NCBI RefSeq assembly: GCF_963678975.1
Contig: NC_089274.1
Coordinates: forward strand, 50,166,900-50,230,899
DNA: 64,000 nucleotides
DNA from: Dysidea avara
Taxonomy: Eukaryota; Porifera; Demospongiae; Dictyoceratida; Dysideidae
Direction: 5' to 3'
The first letter of the stretch is position 1. The number at the start of each line of letters is the position of its first letter. The position numbers were made by a program, and so were the translations under genes. The notes beneath the pieces were generated by a model that saw only the letters and a program-made list of their open reading frames with translations, was not told the DNA's origin and did not search any database. Below, piece after piece: positions 25,101 through 44,900 of this stretch.

Positions 25101-28100
25101 AATAGGAATAGGGATCGCAGAAAAAGCCACGAAACAAGAAGGGATTGCTGGGATGGTAATGTAAACCACAAATCCCTATTTTGACTCTCTGTCATAAACT
25201 TTTAGTTACATGCTCTGTCATTTTGAAACAAGTCAAAATAGGGATTTGTGGTTTACATTACCACCCCAGCAAACCCTTCTTGTTTCGTGGCTTTCCCTAT
25301 TCCTATTTTTAAAATTCCAATTTTTTATTCATCTAGCTTGTGTACTTTTTATTAATCCATTAATGGATTATGAGATTTCTTTTATTGATAATAAAGACTG
25401 TTGTGAATAGTGTAATTTTGCATTCTGCATAGTTCAGCCGTCAACGTTTTAGAACACATATGAAACTGATCAAATTGCAATGTGCATACAGACTGGGAGT
25501 CTTCTAATATGAGCTACAATTTACATTACTGGTGCCTTTAATAGCTGTCAGATTCAGTGCAAGGATTGTAGTTATACACTTGACTGCATTATTAGAGTAT
25601 TTACATGACTGCTCTATCAGAGTACTTAATCTGGATAACCCGCCCACGGACAATGATCACGTAGTGAAAAAACCATCTTACAACAATGTCTTCAGCACAG
25701 ATTAAGTTTACTGGCCTATACTGAGTTTAATAAGGACAGATTCTATTAGCTACAGACAGTGCACACCAAAAAACCTAACTATGAATGTGATCTTATACGG
25801 CTTCTTGTGCGCAATGGCATATTGGCAAGAGGAAACGGTCAGTTTGGGCTGTTTCCATTCGAAAACGAAATCAAAAATAGGTCATGGACATGAGGAAGGA
25901 CTCAGTAAGCATGGCTATATAGTTTTTAGCACGAAAAGTGGATAACTTTTGCTGTACATGAGTGAAACAAAATAATATTATGTGAAGAATAATATGAACA
26001 AAACGGCAAATTTCAGTTTTGTCCCAAATACACATACTGTTTCCTTTTTACTTGATACTTACTAGTGGACCTATACTCATTGCAAATAACCACCAGAGGG
26101 TTGTTTTGAGTTGGAGGATGCTTTCCAAGGTGGTTTTTAGATGTGTGTTCTATTAAAGTTTTTTGCAAAAAACATGGGCGATACCTATTATGAACTTACT
26201 ATCGTGGTTCATGATTATTACTAGAGAGTGTAAATGTCTCTAATAAATTATCACTGTGTCACTCATTATGCAGTCGTGCCTGCTTTATGTTAGAGTTAAA
26301 GCACCGCCGTGCGTGTGTATGGAAAATATGGTGTGTTGAGAGGCTAATACAGCACGAGGCGAAGCCGAGTGTTGTATTTTTCGTACAAACAAGCAAGGCA
26401 GTGCTTTAACTGTTAAAATTGTACTTCCTGGTCGTCTGGCTCAGAGCGATTTTCTCTAGTACTTAAACCGCTGCAATTTTTGGTGATCAGGATATCAGTA
26501 AGTGTTTAGCTAATCTATTTCTAGTCGTAGAACATACCAATAGGATCAGTTTGGCTGGTTTTAGCGATTTACAATGTCACGCACGTGATTAATCGTGCTG
26601 TCTTAGTGGAGTCGTGTTTACAAAGCTTCGTGATCAGACGATCAGTGAGTGTTTATACAATCTATTCCTAGCCGTAGAATGAACTCGTAGGATTAGTTTG
26701 ACTGGTTTTAGCGATTTACAGTGTTGTTTACGTAAAATTCCACAAATAAATTCTCCAAATAACTGTACTGTATTTGCCCTAGTGTGCTGTATTTGACCAA
26801 TTAGCTGCATAACTGTACTGTATGACTCATACTTAATAGATATACCACTCTGGCATGCTCACCTAATAGGTGAAGGAAGACAAACCTGCATTCACCACAT
26901 TACTTTTATACAGAGGTTTGCAAAAATTGATTGTGGGTTTAAATTGTGGGCACAAAAAAGAAATGATTGTGGGTTTCATTGGTTGTAGTGATACCATTTT
27001 AAACCAAATAATCACTTTGTGGATGAATAAAGTTACCTAAGGTGCTAAAATAAACACTTAGACATATAGGTTGTGAATGTTTGAGGCATCTTTTCGTACA
27101 GTTGAAATGTACTCTGTTGAAAAACAATCCACATTGCAAAAATGATTATTTAGTGATGCTTAGTAACTGAACTATGCAATGCTGACTCACTCATTTCTTT
27201 TTACTTCACAACAATGCCCCTGACTAAATCAACATGTTTAATTCAAACCCACAATGCAAAACTTTAAGCAGCTCTAATTCAAACCCACAATGCAAAACTT
27301 TAAGCATTTCTATATAAATAATCAAAGGGAACTGATGCTTTGTAGCTGCCTCAGCATCAAAGGCAGTTGTGGTCAGGGCTATATCATGATATTGCCCTAA
27401 CCACAGGGCAATATCTAGATATTGCCCTGTGGTCAGGGAAATATGTGATATATAACCCTGTGATTTCCTTTGATCTGAGGTGTCAAAGTGGTATATAGTA
27501 CAGTTATGCAGCTGATTAGTACTGTATGGACAGTATGATACACGGCATTGCTTTAATCCTCCCACGAAAAGTACTTACATCTGGAAACCAGCATCATGGC
27601 AAAAACATATTCGTTAGAATTATACCTGGAATTGTAATCATTCAGGTTGGCGACATGTAGTTTACAGAAGTGTCTGGAAATTTCTTATTATCATGATAAT
27701 GCAATAATAGAAAAATTTGTGATAATGACTTTTCACGATAATTGGTTATTCAAGATTATCAAACCCAGAGCACTAATACAATGACTATTTTGTCCCAGTA
27801 AGGGGGGGCTAGTAATAGGTTGATAAAGAACATGTGGAGCTTATCAAGTCCAAAGGACAAGTTGGTAAGCTTCTATTGTTGAAGGAATAAATCACTTGCA
27901 AGGATATTGATAAACAGAACTATAGCATTTACTCATTTAGCAGTGAAGACATACACAAACTATACTAACACTGACCTTGCATGGCTTCCCTTAGATAATG
28001 AGGCATATCATTATCACATGTGACATCACCACAATCACATGATGTGATGTCATAAGGTATGAGGTCATCATCACTATCTGTCTCTTCTTGTGTGGACATA

Positions 28101-29792
28101 CCTACTTCACTCACACGGTCCACTAACTCAGTCTGGATCACCTGATCCAAGCTATCATTTTGTATTAAAGATTTTTCCTGTTCATTGATTGGTGTTGCCA
28201 TGGTAGCAAGCAACAACGTCTCCTTGGATTCTTCAATCTGCAGAATGATAAGCATGAGAATTACATGGTTAAGCAACTAACATCAAATTTTAGAGGACTG
28301 CCATCTTTTTTAAGTTGCTGTGATACACATTCTGCCAATCGCATGGCAAGTAGCCGATAATTAGATATAGGATTGTTCATGTGATGTTCCATCCCATTCA
28401 TCAATAGGCGGAACACATCTAGCCAATAGTCATAGTAACAGTAATTAGTACATGACACGCTACTCACCTGAACACACTTCAGAGGACAACTGGTTACTAA
28501 GGCAACTAGTAAACAAGACGATGGCACGTGACAGGTGCAAAAGATGACGATAATCTAGGTGACACACTAAACCGATGTCTGACCAAACTTTCAGCAAGCA
28601 CACTAGTGCCTGAGGGAGATTCTGTGAGCAACACAACAAGATCACATGATGTCACATACCTGCTCCATTACATCACTCATTGATGACCGCAAGTAGCCGG
28701 CAATGTTATATAATATTCCTGTCTGTTACCATAGTTACTGTTAGCTCATATACATGTACAACATACTTCATCATAGCAACGAACTAGTAAACACTTATGA
28801 CAAAGTATGTATGACAGTCGATTATGAGTTGCTAATAGGTTGCCAAGGATACGGCATGTAGCACTGGAACTTTGTAAAGACCTAGAATCATATGATTGCA
28901 AGTTGTGGATCACATGATCAACACTTACGGTTTAGTATTTAGTAAGACACCTTCCACAAACACATCAACTGCAGCATTCGAAAAGTAACCAACCAGGGAA
29001 CTGCATATTCTTTGCCACAATAGATCATGTAAAGTGGCAGTATCCAGAAAAGAGATCATGTGAGCCAATGCATCAGCTGTGGTGTACAATTAACACACCT
29101 CACACCTGCACATGTGTTACATATGCAAGCATGGACACACTTACCAGAGTCAGGTCCGCTGGTTATTATCTTAGCTATGAAGTGAGCCAAATTACTCATG
29201 GAATAGTCATGTGATCCCATGCTATGGTGACACTTCTCCAATACAGCACATGCAACTTTCATTAGTTTTAGGAGGAACAACCTGGGTGTGAACAACTGGT
29301 CCAACCTCAGCTCTAGCCTATTGCCTAACAGCTGTGGTAGATTGACTATACTAGAATAATCTTGCAATTGCAATAACTGTTGCTGGCAACAGTCCCTCCA
29401 TAACACACTTGCCAATCCGTCCTGCTGCCCTGCAGTACAAAAGTGCTTCACAAGGTCTTGTATTAGTTCACAACCCTGCAGGCTACAAGCAACATATACT
29501 GCTGCAGGCTACATCAGCTACCATACCTTGAATTAGCAATACAAGCACACAACATAATGATGACGTCATCCGGTGGTGCCAAACTCACAAGTTCCGATAC
29601 TTCTTGATATGGCAAGTCGCACGTGAGCTGAAATATTTTCGCACATATCGCAGCGTACACCCGGGAAAAGTGTCGCTTGTCAGTTTGCAGTCGTGTAAGG
29701 CACTTTTTAGCAGCTATAATTGCTTCTTGTCCATCAGTGGAAGTTGTTAAATCATCAATCACTTGTAAGGCTACTCTAAGTTCGTTCTCCAT
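10154..29792 (-). CDS. TELO2: TELO2, TTT complex subunit (HEAT-repeat protein)
   Basis: TELO2 works with TTI1 and TTI2 to fold and stabilise PIKK kinases (mTOR, ATM, ATR, DNA-PK, SMG1) with HSP90. Exons on the minus strand: 29792-29527, 29482-29145, 29076-28929, 28881-28767, 28722-28660, 28621-28468, 28418-28282, 28237-27976, 14733-14642, 14594-14484, 14437-14324, 11087-10967, 10462-10288, 10233-10154. Phases agree at every junction except between 14324 and 11087. Landmarks are RILGNLL, SPLKFD, the acidic TDSDDDLIPYD (human DSDDEFVPYD, a CK2-type patch), HYLREAMQ, EELTKVLLH, SIEQRLYMLELLSVAALELS, VVNHFYYPL, HSNAFVRQSTLRSL and the C-terminal SDQQCRSLATQI. The sum is about 725 residues against 837 in human. 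The low-complexity linker before VVNHFYYPL was not found; it should sit in the minisatellite-bearing intron. Introns are mostly about 45-110 bases, apart from 13.2 kb (27975-14734) and 3.2 kb (14323-11088). Confidence 0.92.
11092..11458. repeat. 33-bp minisatellite, short block (about 11 copies)
   Basis: The unit reads, in two parts, GGTAACACATTGAYCCCATC and CTACAATAGTAAT, 33 bases. Its length is a multiple of three and it lacks stops in several frames, so long ORFs run through it on both strands (NTLIPSYNSNG repeats on plus, QCVTITIVGWG on minus); these are by-products. The block abuts a TELO2 exon: the exon's acceptor TAG at 11088-11090 lies at the edge of the first unit. Confidence 0.97.
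11459..11849. other. Unique spacer between minisatellite blocks
   Basis: About 390 bases of non-repeat sequence inside the TELO2 intron. The missing TELO2 linker exon, if it exists, may lie here. On the minus strand there is a polypyrimidine-CAG acceptor at about 11749 and a serine-rich open stretch (about 11485-11545), but no combination satisfies the required phase 0 start and phase 2 end. No other gene seen. Confidence 0.4.
11850..14294. repeat. 33-bp minisatellite, long block (about 74 copies)
   Basis: Same 33-base unit as the block at 11092-11458, nearly perfect over 2.4 kb. Most variation is one C/T site (GATCCC or GACCCC), with rarer TACAATAG/TACAACAG, AACACA/GACACA and CACATT/CACACT changes. 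All the long ORFs here are produced by the repeat. It ends about 30 bases from TELO2 exon 14437-14324, so it lies in that intron. Confidence 0.97.
14810..15250. mobile_element. Family A repeat, copy 2 (partial)
   Basis: Contains the same string TTTGCTGATATACACACCCA followed by CACTCACCTGATAGGTGAAA as the copy at 2499, then the shared CAGTATCTGATGATCAATAG stretch and a TTGTTCTGTGGTCTGCTCAA segment. Bases 15480-15930 hold a second inverted repeat: copies of CACTTCCAGACACAAAG-type sequence and GCGGAGGAT face each other. No gene. Confidence 0.55.
15975..17690. mobile_element. Family A repeat, copy 3, split by a foldback element
   Basis: The left end (AGCAAAACCCGACACAGTCG, CACTCACCTGATGGGTGAAA) starts near 15985. 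The copy is interrupted at 16121-16936 by a separate element, then resumes with an amplified CAGTATCTGATGATCAATA motif (about nine copies, 16940-17125) and runs to the inverted end near 17590-17690 that matches 3180-3275. Confidence 0.6.
16121..16936. mobile_element. TA-flanked double-hairpin MITE (GTCTGG ends)
   Basis: The terminal inverted repeats are about 80 bases and start GTCTGGTGCCGCCGACCC, ending in the complement GGGTCGGCGGTGCCAGAC, with TA at each flank. Each end is itself a hairpin: GACCCTATTT pairs with AAAATAGGGTC about 25 bases later. No coding capacity is seen in the interior. Confidence 0.75.
18439..18640. mobile_element. Tc1/mariner-pogo type MITE
   Basis: Ends are CAGTGGAACCTCAGTTAACT and its complement, with TA on both sides (18437-18438 and 18641-18642), as in pogo/Tigger-like elements. 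It has about 200 bases and no ORF. A decayed relative lies at about 55155-55296. Confidence 0.75.
19338..19420 (+). mobile_element. tRNA-derived SINE head
   Basis: A-box-like CAAGTGGTAGAACGC and B-box-like GGGTTTGAATCC are in tRNA spacing, followed by a T-rich tail. A further B-box fragment (GGGTTCAATCCC) lies at about 19672. It is too degenerate in the anticodon arm to call a functional tRNA. Confidence 0.5.
20243..22904. mobile_element. Two tandem copies of a TACAACCAAGTAC-ended element
   Basis: Copy 1 (20243-21292) and copy 2 (21293-22904) each begin ACTAGGACCGYGTCACATACA and end in AGTACTTGGTTGTATAA, so the ends are inverted repeats. Internal landmarks repeat in order, for example GAATCTATCCCCG then TCTAGGCCTCGTAGTTTTCT near each right end. 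Copy 2 carries the foldback element at 22054-22499. No long ORF is present. It lies in the 13-kb TELO2 intron. Confidence 0.7.
22054..22499. mobile_element. TA-flanked double-hairpin MITE (GTCTCG ends)
   Basis: Arms of about 150 bases. The ends are GTCTCGCGTGGCCAGACC and GGTCTGGCCACACGAGAC with TA on each side. Each end folds as a hairpin: CCAGACC and TTTTTTCC pair with GGAAAAAA and GGTCTGG. Both arms contain GTGCCATGACGTCA or its complement near the centre. Confidence 0.8.
23709..24175. mobile_element. MITE with 85-base inverted ends
   Basis: The ends TATCAAGAGTTAATAATAGT and ACTATTATTAACTCTTGATA extend to about 85 paired bases, including GGAGGGGAGAGTGTCTAACG. The short internal minus-strand ORF (23836-24051) has no recognisable similarity. 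Confidence 0.7.
25064..25340. mobile_element. Nested MITE
   Basis: Arms of about 125 bases pair across a short loop near 25205-25220: GGTAATGTAAACCACAAATC and its complement GATTTGTGGTTTACATTACC are the clearest part, with CCACGAAACAAGAAGGG further out. Confidence 0.75.
26832..27498. mobile_element. Nested family A-like element
   Basis: The ends are ATATACCACTCTGGCATGC and CAAAGTGGTATATAG-type inverted sequence, with the family box GCTCACCTAATAGGTGAAGG just inside. Near the right end two copies of ATATTGCCCTGTGGTCAGGG or its complement form a palindrome. Removing it restores the symmetry of the host element's right arm. Confidence 0.6.
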
Positions 29793-29921
29793 TTTTAATT
29801 ACAAATTCCAGCTCCGTATATTACATCGGTTGCATTTCCGTAGGTCAGGTATTTCTGGGAGTGACGATAGAGCTTGTCAGCAGTCAAATATTCGTAAAGG
29901 GTCAGTCGTTGTTAGTGGATA
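29793..29921. promoter_or_regulatory. Bidirectional promoter between TELO2 and PKC
   Basis: The TELO2 ATG (29792, minus) and PKC ATG (29922, plus) are divergent with 129 bases between them. Both transcripts must start in or very near this stretch. No clear TATA box. Confidence 0.55.
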
Positions 29922-38795
<8,874 letters not shown>

Positions 38796-38902
38796 CTTGA
38801 AATTAGATATTTTAAAACCACATTTTATTTTTAGTTAAATCTATGTAATTCCCTGTCTACAATAATTAATAAGTTTTGCTATATATGGGGGAGACGATAA
38901 AG
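38796..38902. promoter_or_regulatory. Short PKC-TMC intergenic region
   Basis: Only about 107 bases separate the PKC stop from the first confident TMC codon on the same strand. It must hold the PKC 3' end (no perfect AATAAA; AATAATTAATAA at about 38868) and the TMC 5' end. A possible split start codon is AT at 38843-38844 followed by a GTAATT donor, joining G at 38903. Confidence 0.4.
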
Positions 38903-41900
38903 GGAGTTAATCAGGTGGGAAAATGAACGCGGACTGGACACAAGAAGGTTAGCTAAGTGTAGAAGAGACGTTAAACAGTTCCTTAAAGCAGACGCGGTTG
39001 AACTACATGTATTACAAGACGACACGTTGCTTGCAGACAGACCACCCTCTGGTTTGTGTAGGCAACCTCTGTCTTTACTTGTCAATAATATTTTATGTAG
39101 TGGACGAACTGCCTAGCCAACTAGCTGCTGAATTGGAGGATGACACGCCCATCAGTATACTAAGTGGGGGAGACGCCTCCGTACAACGTTTCCGACACGA
39201 AGTGAACACGTTAAGCCAACGGCGGAGAGGGGGCCGTAATGATGGTCAAAGGCGGTCGTCACGCAGGCAACCACTGCGGGAGAGAATCCAGTAAGTCTCA
39301 TGTACATCAATGTAGACTACCTGCTTGGTCAGAGATGCCAACCTCTGAACAATTTTAGGAGTGAGACCTCAAACACTACCAGCAATGTGGACCAGATTCA
39401 AGTGCAGCTCCAAGATTTTTGGTAGTGAAGACCAAAAAAAAAAAAAAAGGTCGCTACATGCTCAAAGTACAAAAATAAGCACAGGTCTGTCCAATTTTAA
39501 GCACAGGGCTAATCATGAAGCAGATCAGGCGTGAGAAATGCGTGAGAACTAAGCTGAAAGAGTGAGAAACAGAGGGTTAAGCGTGAGAACGTGAGATTAC
39601 TAGCCGAAGAGTGAGACTCACGCCTAATGTGTGAGAGTTGGCATATCTGGCTTGGTCTAGATAGACATTCAAGGACAGGCACTTACAGTAGGTAGATCTG
39701 TGACCGCGGTCTAATGTCCTTTTTTTTTCTTTTTTTTAAAACCAGGCACGCGCCTGGTTTACTGAAATAGACAAATTTCATAATAACGAAAAAATCAACC
39801 ATTGCCCCTAGCAACCTGAATTTAACATTATTTGTAGGTGTCAATGTTTTAAGTCACCTCTCCAAGTTTTAAAAGGATAGCATATATAAGTCTTGAGATA
39901 TGACATTTTGAAGTTACAATTTTTCCATACATTGTCAATGGGGGGAAACAGTTGCCCCTTCTCGGTAATCACACAAATCATGGGATTTAAAGAATGTTAT
40001 ATCTTATGACCTATATACACTATCCATTTAAAACTTGGAGAGATTATTGTTGACATTCACACCTTCAAATTATGTAAAATTGAGATATATGTACTTTTGA
40101 ATTTTTGGTTTTTGCATGCGTTGAAATACCTCGTTTTTGTGATTGCCCAGAAGGGGCAACTGTAGCCCCCTTACATAGATATGTATGGGAAAACCACAAA
40201 TTTCAAAATGTCATATCTTATGACATATATATGCTATCCTTTCAAAATTTGGAGAAGTTACTTTAGACATTATCACCTAAAAACAATGGGAAATTCAGGT
40301 TGCTAGGGGCAACAGTTATTATTATAGGCTATAAAGCCTTATTATGGAATTTGTCCATTGTTTTTGTAAAAACGTGTGTGTGTACCTATCTATCTACGTA
40401 TCTACCTATCTATGTTTGTCTGTACGCACCCACGTGAGCAAAATCGTTAAATAATGGTAACAGCAGCTTTTACGTAAGGAGTAAAAGCGAAATGAAGTCT
40501 GTACTAAACTTCTGCACAAGTCAACTTTGCTCTGAGGTGGTTTCTTTTCGGCGGACTGAAATACGGGTGTGGTGACTTTCCTCAGACTTTGTAAACTACC
40601 TTCCCTTTGAGGTTTTCAGGCGTTTAACAACTGAAAAACAACGGTGCAGGCCTCATACACTACCAGGAATAGCCTATTGCTTCAAGTTGAAAGGGGGCGT
40701 ATCCCTTACATACGCGAACGAAAATGAAGAGTAGCGTTGAGGCTTTGTCAAGAGAATTTGTGGGAAAAAAACACGATAGTACAGTTTAGAAGATACTTCT
40801 GTGCGTAATATGTTGGTAAATGCGGTTTGTTTAACAAGCGCTTCCTTAGCAACGTAATTGAACGAATTATGGAAATTTCATGAATTACGAAATACGAGAA
40901 ATAGCTAATTATATTATTGCACAACCCAAAACTACCCTATTGCAAAGTAGTAATACATAGTTGGTTAATTCATAGTAGCATATACTGTCTATAGTTATTC
41001 CAGATGAGTTAGCTAGCTGCATGGCGCCTGGTTTTTAGAAGTAGCACAACATCAACTTGTATTTGTTTTGTTTTTTTGTTGTAATGTATTTTGTGTTTTT
41101 GTAGGTGTTACTCCTATAGGCATTTGCCTTTTGTAATTACCTTACCCTTATGGTTAAACAAATAAAAATAAATAAATAATTCAAAGGTCAAGGCCACCAA
41201 AGTCAATAGTCAAGGGTAAAAATTTCCAACCCGCAATCAAAAAATAATGCAATATTGTCTGCAAATCACCGGAAAAAGGCTCTTAGTCATAGGTCAAAGC
41301 GAAATTTCAGCCGGTCAAGACTTTGACAGCGGTCGCAGATCTACCTACATTGAGTGCCTGTGTGTCACCCCCTTGAGTGATCTGTTATCCTAGTTTTCTT
41401 CCACATTGGTCTTTATCACCTATCATGTCGTACTGTGTATTAGGGATCATGAAGGGGTTTGGGCATTTTTGGCCAAAAATACCACCCTTATGAGTTAAAC
41501 ACCCCCAGCTTCATGGCGCCTTGGTTAGGTAACCAATCCTAAAAGTGGTTTCAGTACGACCAAAAGTCCATAATAATTCTTGTTTAGGCCACTCTAAATA
41601 AATTATCTGTTTCCCGTTCACCGCCCACATCTAGTTACTGTCAGCTCTAAATTTTCCATTATTCTGTATTCTTCCATTATTTTCCGGTTATTCTTGCATA
41701 CTGACTGGCGTAAAAGCCATCTTGAAACTCACGTGTCAGCAGTGCTATCAAGTTGGCACAAACTTCACATTTGTGCTATTGTTGCAACTTGAAAAGGAGG
41801 GTACAAGCTTAAGCATGCTTTTATGTAACTTTTCTTGGTTGTGTCAGGCAAATAATGTCTTGAAAAGCTGCCAGTCTTACAATGGAAATGGACCGCCTGT

Positions 41901-44900
41901 TCGCATGGTAATATGCAGGATGGGAAACAGAGGAGTGGCCATATTGTGGACTCTTGGTACGATGTGAAACGCTTCCTAAAAGTTGCTGTGAAATTTATTG
42001 GGAATTTTCTACTCTCTTTTCTAACTGACTGCGTGACTGATTGATGCCTTCAGACAAGTGGACTCGATAATGGCTAAGGCTACGGGCTTGATTTTTTCAC
42101 AGTGCGACATCGCTTCATCCTGACAGGTGCCTTTTGGCGTACTGCAGTACGTACAATGCATCCTTCATGGATTTATCTGTGTCCTCCTTTGTGTCCTATT
42201 TATCTTTGCTGACAGCACAAGGTGTCAATTCACGGTAGTACTGCGTGATGGCTTCCCTACATTTGAAGGGAATCGTCCAAGTTTTCTGATGTGATTGGAT
42301 TGATTGCAGAGGTCCTTCTCCTAGTGTTCTTTGTTTGTAATGCTGTGCTGAACAAAGCCGAAAACAAAGCATAATGTATACTTCGCTATTTCAATAATTG
42401 ATAGTTGGGCACGCGTTCAGTATGGGCTTTTTCAATACGATAAAATCCACATTATTTTCGTCCTAATGCGGCATGCGTGGGTTCACCAGTCATAATAATG
42501 TTACAAAATATGAAAATAAGTATAAGAATTTTAGTTTGATTAGCGATCATAGAAATAAAAGGTAGTGGAGCAAGGGAGGTCGCCTACACCTGAAGATATA
42601 CTAGTGGACATTAAATCCCTAATTCAGTTGTGGGTGTAGACTGAACTAGAGGTTTAGGTGTAGGGGACCTCTCTTGGTTCACTACTTTTTATCTCTATAT
42701 TGCTTCCTTCTTGTTTGAAAAGTTGTTGCTTGGGTCTTGATGTTGCTTGGGTCTTGATGTTGCTTGGGTCTTGATGTTGCTTGGGTCTTGATGTTGCTTG
42801 GGTCTTGATGTTGCTTGGGACTTGATGTTGCTTGGGTCTTGATGTTGCTTGGGTCTTGATGTTGCTTGGGTCTTGATGTTGCTTGGGTCTTGATGTTGCT
42901 TGGGTCTTGATGTTGCTTGGGTCTTGACGTTGCTTGGGTCTTGATGTTGCTTGGGTCAGGCAAAACGATCAAGTCAGCTACAACATGTTGATATTAATTG
43001 TACTACTTTTGAAGCCAGGTCCCCATGCTAATTTTAAATAGGTAATTAATCAAACCTGTGATATATGCTTATTTAGTATATTTCATAATTATTTTGTAAT
43101 TCAGTATTTATGTTGCTATGCCATGCATAGAAGTATCTTATTAAATACTATCCTACTAGAGACCTGTGAGAAGGCTACAGGGATCTTCTAAATAGTCTAA
43201 TAGTCTTTTCTCATGCAATTTCTTCAGATAAAATCTTTCACCTTAGAGGAATTTGTTATTCCTACTAGCCTATGAGGCTACCGTATAGCGAGAAATTTTC
43301 GAAAGGTTAAATTTTTGAAAAAGAGTGCTTGATTGAAAATTCGAAAAAATATTTTCGAAACAATGTCTCTTTACTGCGCCGCACCGTAGATAATTAATTC
43401 ACGGAGGAAGCTAACAGTTGTTGTGTTGATCACATACATAGCTAGAATTTGCTGCTTTGATTGTTCAGTATAGCTAGATAAACGCTCAATCTGGCTTTGA
43501 TAGAATCTCGTCTAGCTATCCTAGGGTCTTCCTTTGTAAGTTGAACCATGTTGTTTGGCGGACTTCACCTCAGTGGCCTGCGGATCGAGCCATAGCTAAG
43601 TACATGGCATTTTTCAGCCCATACCATAGGCGGGGAAAGTTACGCGTGGGAAAAGTTTCGCGAATTGCACTCTACTTTGTATACCGGCGTAAAAATTTCG
43701 CGATAGCTACTACAATCGTGAAATTCGCGCGAAACTTTTCCCACGCATAATTTTCCCCGCCTACGGTATAGATGTTTGCTGATAATTACAGTCTTTCCTA
43801 GTAATTTCTGGTCTCTCGAGCTCTTATAGGCTTGAAGACTCGTGGTGTCATTCGTGCTCGCTCATATGCGCGTGCGCGTGGTAGCTATAGCTATATGGCT
43901 AGCTACTTGTGTGTGGCCCAGTGCCTAGCTATAATACATTAGGCCTATAGCTAACTGATATTAGCAGAAACCATGCATGCGTACACTCGCAAAAATCATT
44001 TATATATACCCAGCTATACTTTCTTTGATTGTCACTTCAAAGCCGGGATGTACTATTTTCGAAAACACAATGTTCTTTTCGAATTTTTCAAAAATATAGC
44101 CTTTCGAAAATTTCCCGCTATACGGTATATTGCTTGTTGATCGTGAAAAGCATTCATAGAGATTCACTGTAATCAAGAGTTCATAATATAGAAAGAGCGG
44201 AGAGTGTTCTACTGTAGTATATATAGCCTGTACACAGAGGAGGTTGGACACGATATAAGCGCTTCTGAAATTTATTACTGTTATTTGCATATTTCTGATG
44301 AGGAGTAAGTGATAGAAGAAATATTTAGCTATATCTAAACCACGTTACCTTGTGCTTACAGCAGCTTATGCAAGGTGGGTGTGCGAGTTTCTAATTCTGT
44401 TTTCGATTCTCTGTGAGGCCAAGCTAGCGGCGTCCGTTCTTCTTTTTCAATACCCTGAGAGGCTTTGTTAGCATGCACATTGCTTTCTTCGACAATTATT
44501 GTGCTAAAATACATGTACATATAAGGCATCCCTATAGTGTTACACATTGATTCCACCCAGCAAACACTTACACATGTGATCCCTGTAGATTTTAAGAGCG
44601 ATTTACGTGCCTGGAGTAGTGGGGTTGAATAGGGTTGACCAGCTGAATAGACTAAACTTGAAGTGCACTCTCGAATGGTATTTGTGAAAACTTTCGTGAA
44701 CGCTTGGTTAAACTTTCAATACAAAATGTATGCGCTCACGTGTGTGTTTCCAACCTCCTCTGGCCTGTACAAACAGAATCTCAAAGGTATGGTGCAATAC
44801 CTATAGTCACTTTTAATGTGTTAGTTGGTCAAGGATGTACTCAACATTAAGTTTCAATGGCTGTTATTGTTATGGCTTCAATAAGCAGCCCATTGATGAC

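Larger units (their letters stand above)
24279..27562. mobile_element. Large inverted-repeat element with two nested insertions
   Basis: The terminal inverted repeat begins GGAGGATCAAAGTGATGCTG and continues for roughly 600 bases: the left arm runs 24279 to about 24925, the right arm about 26290-26831 plus 27499-27562. Arm landmarks include CTGCATAACTGTACTGTATG and AAATCGCTAAAACYAGCCAA. A smaller MITE sits inside (25064-25340), and a family A-like element (26832-27498) interrupts the right arm exactly after CTGTATGACTCATAC. Each arm also holds a GTTAAAGCACCGCC palindrome (24757-24925 and 26293-26411). No transposase ORF is visible. Confidence 0.7.

Noticed and set aside
28460..28645. Overlapping minus-strand ORFs around 28.2-28.6 kb as separate genes
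   Set aside because: They are TELO2 exons plus read-through into its small introns.
42682..42972. Minus-strand repetitive protein
   Set aside because: Produced by a 17-base tandem repeat; no start context or splice support.
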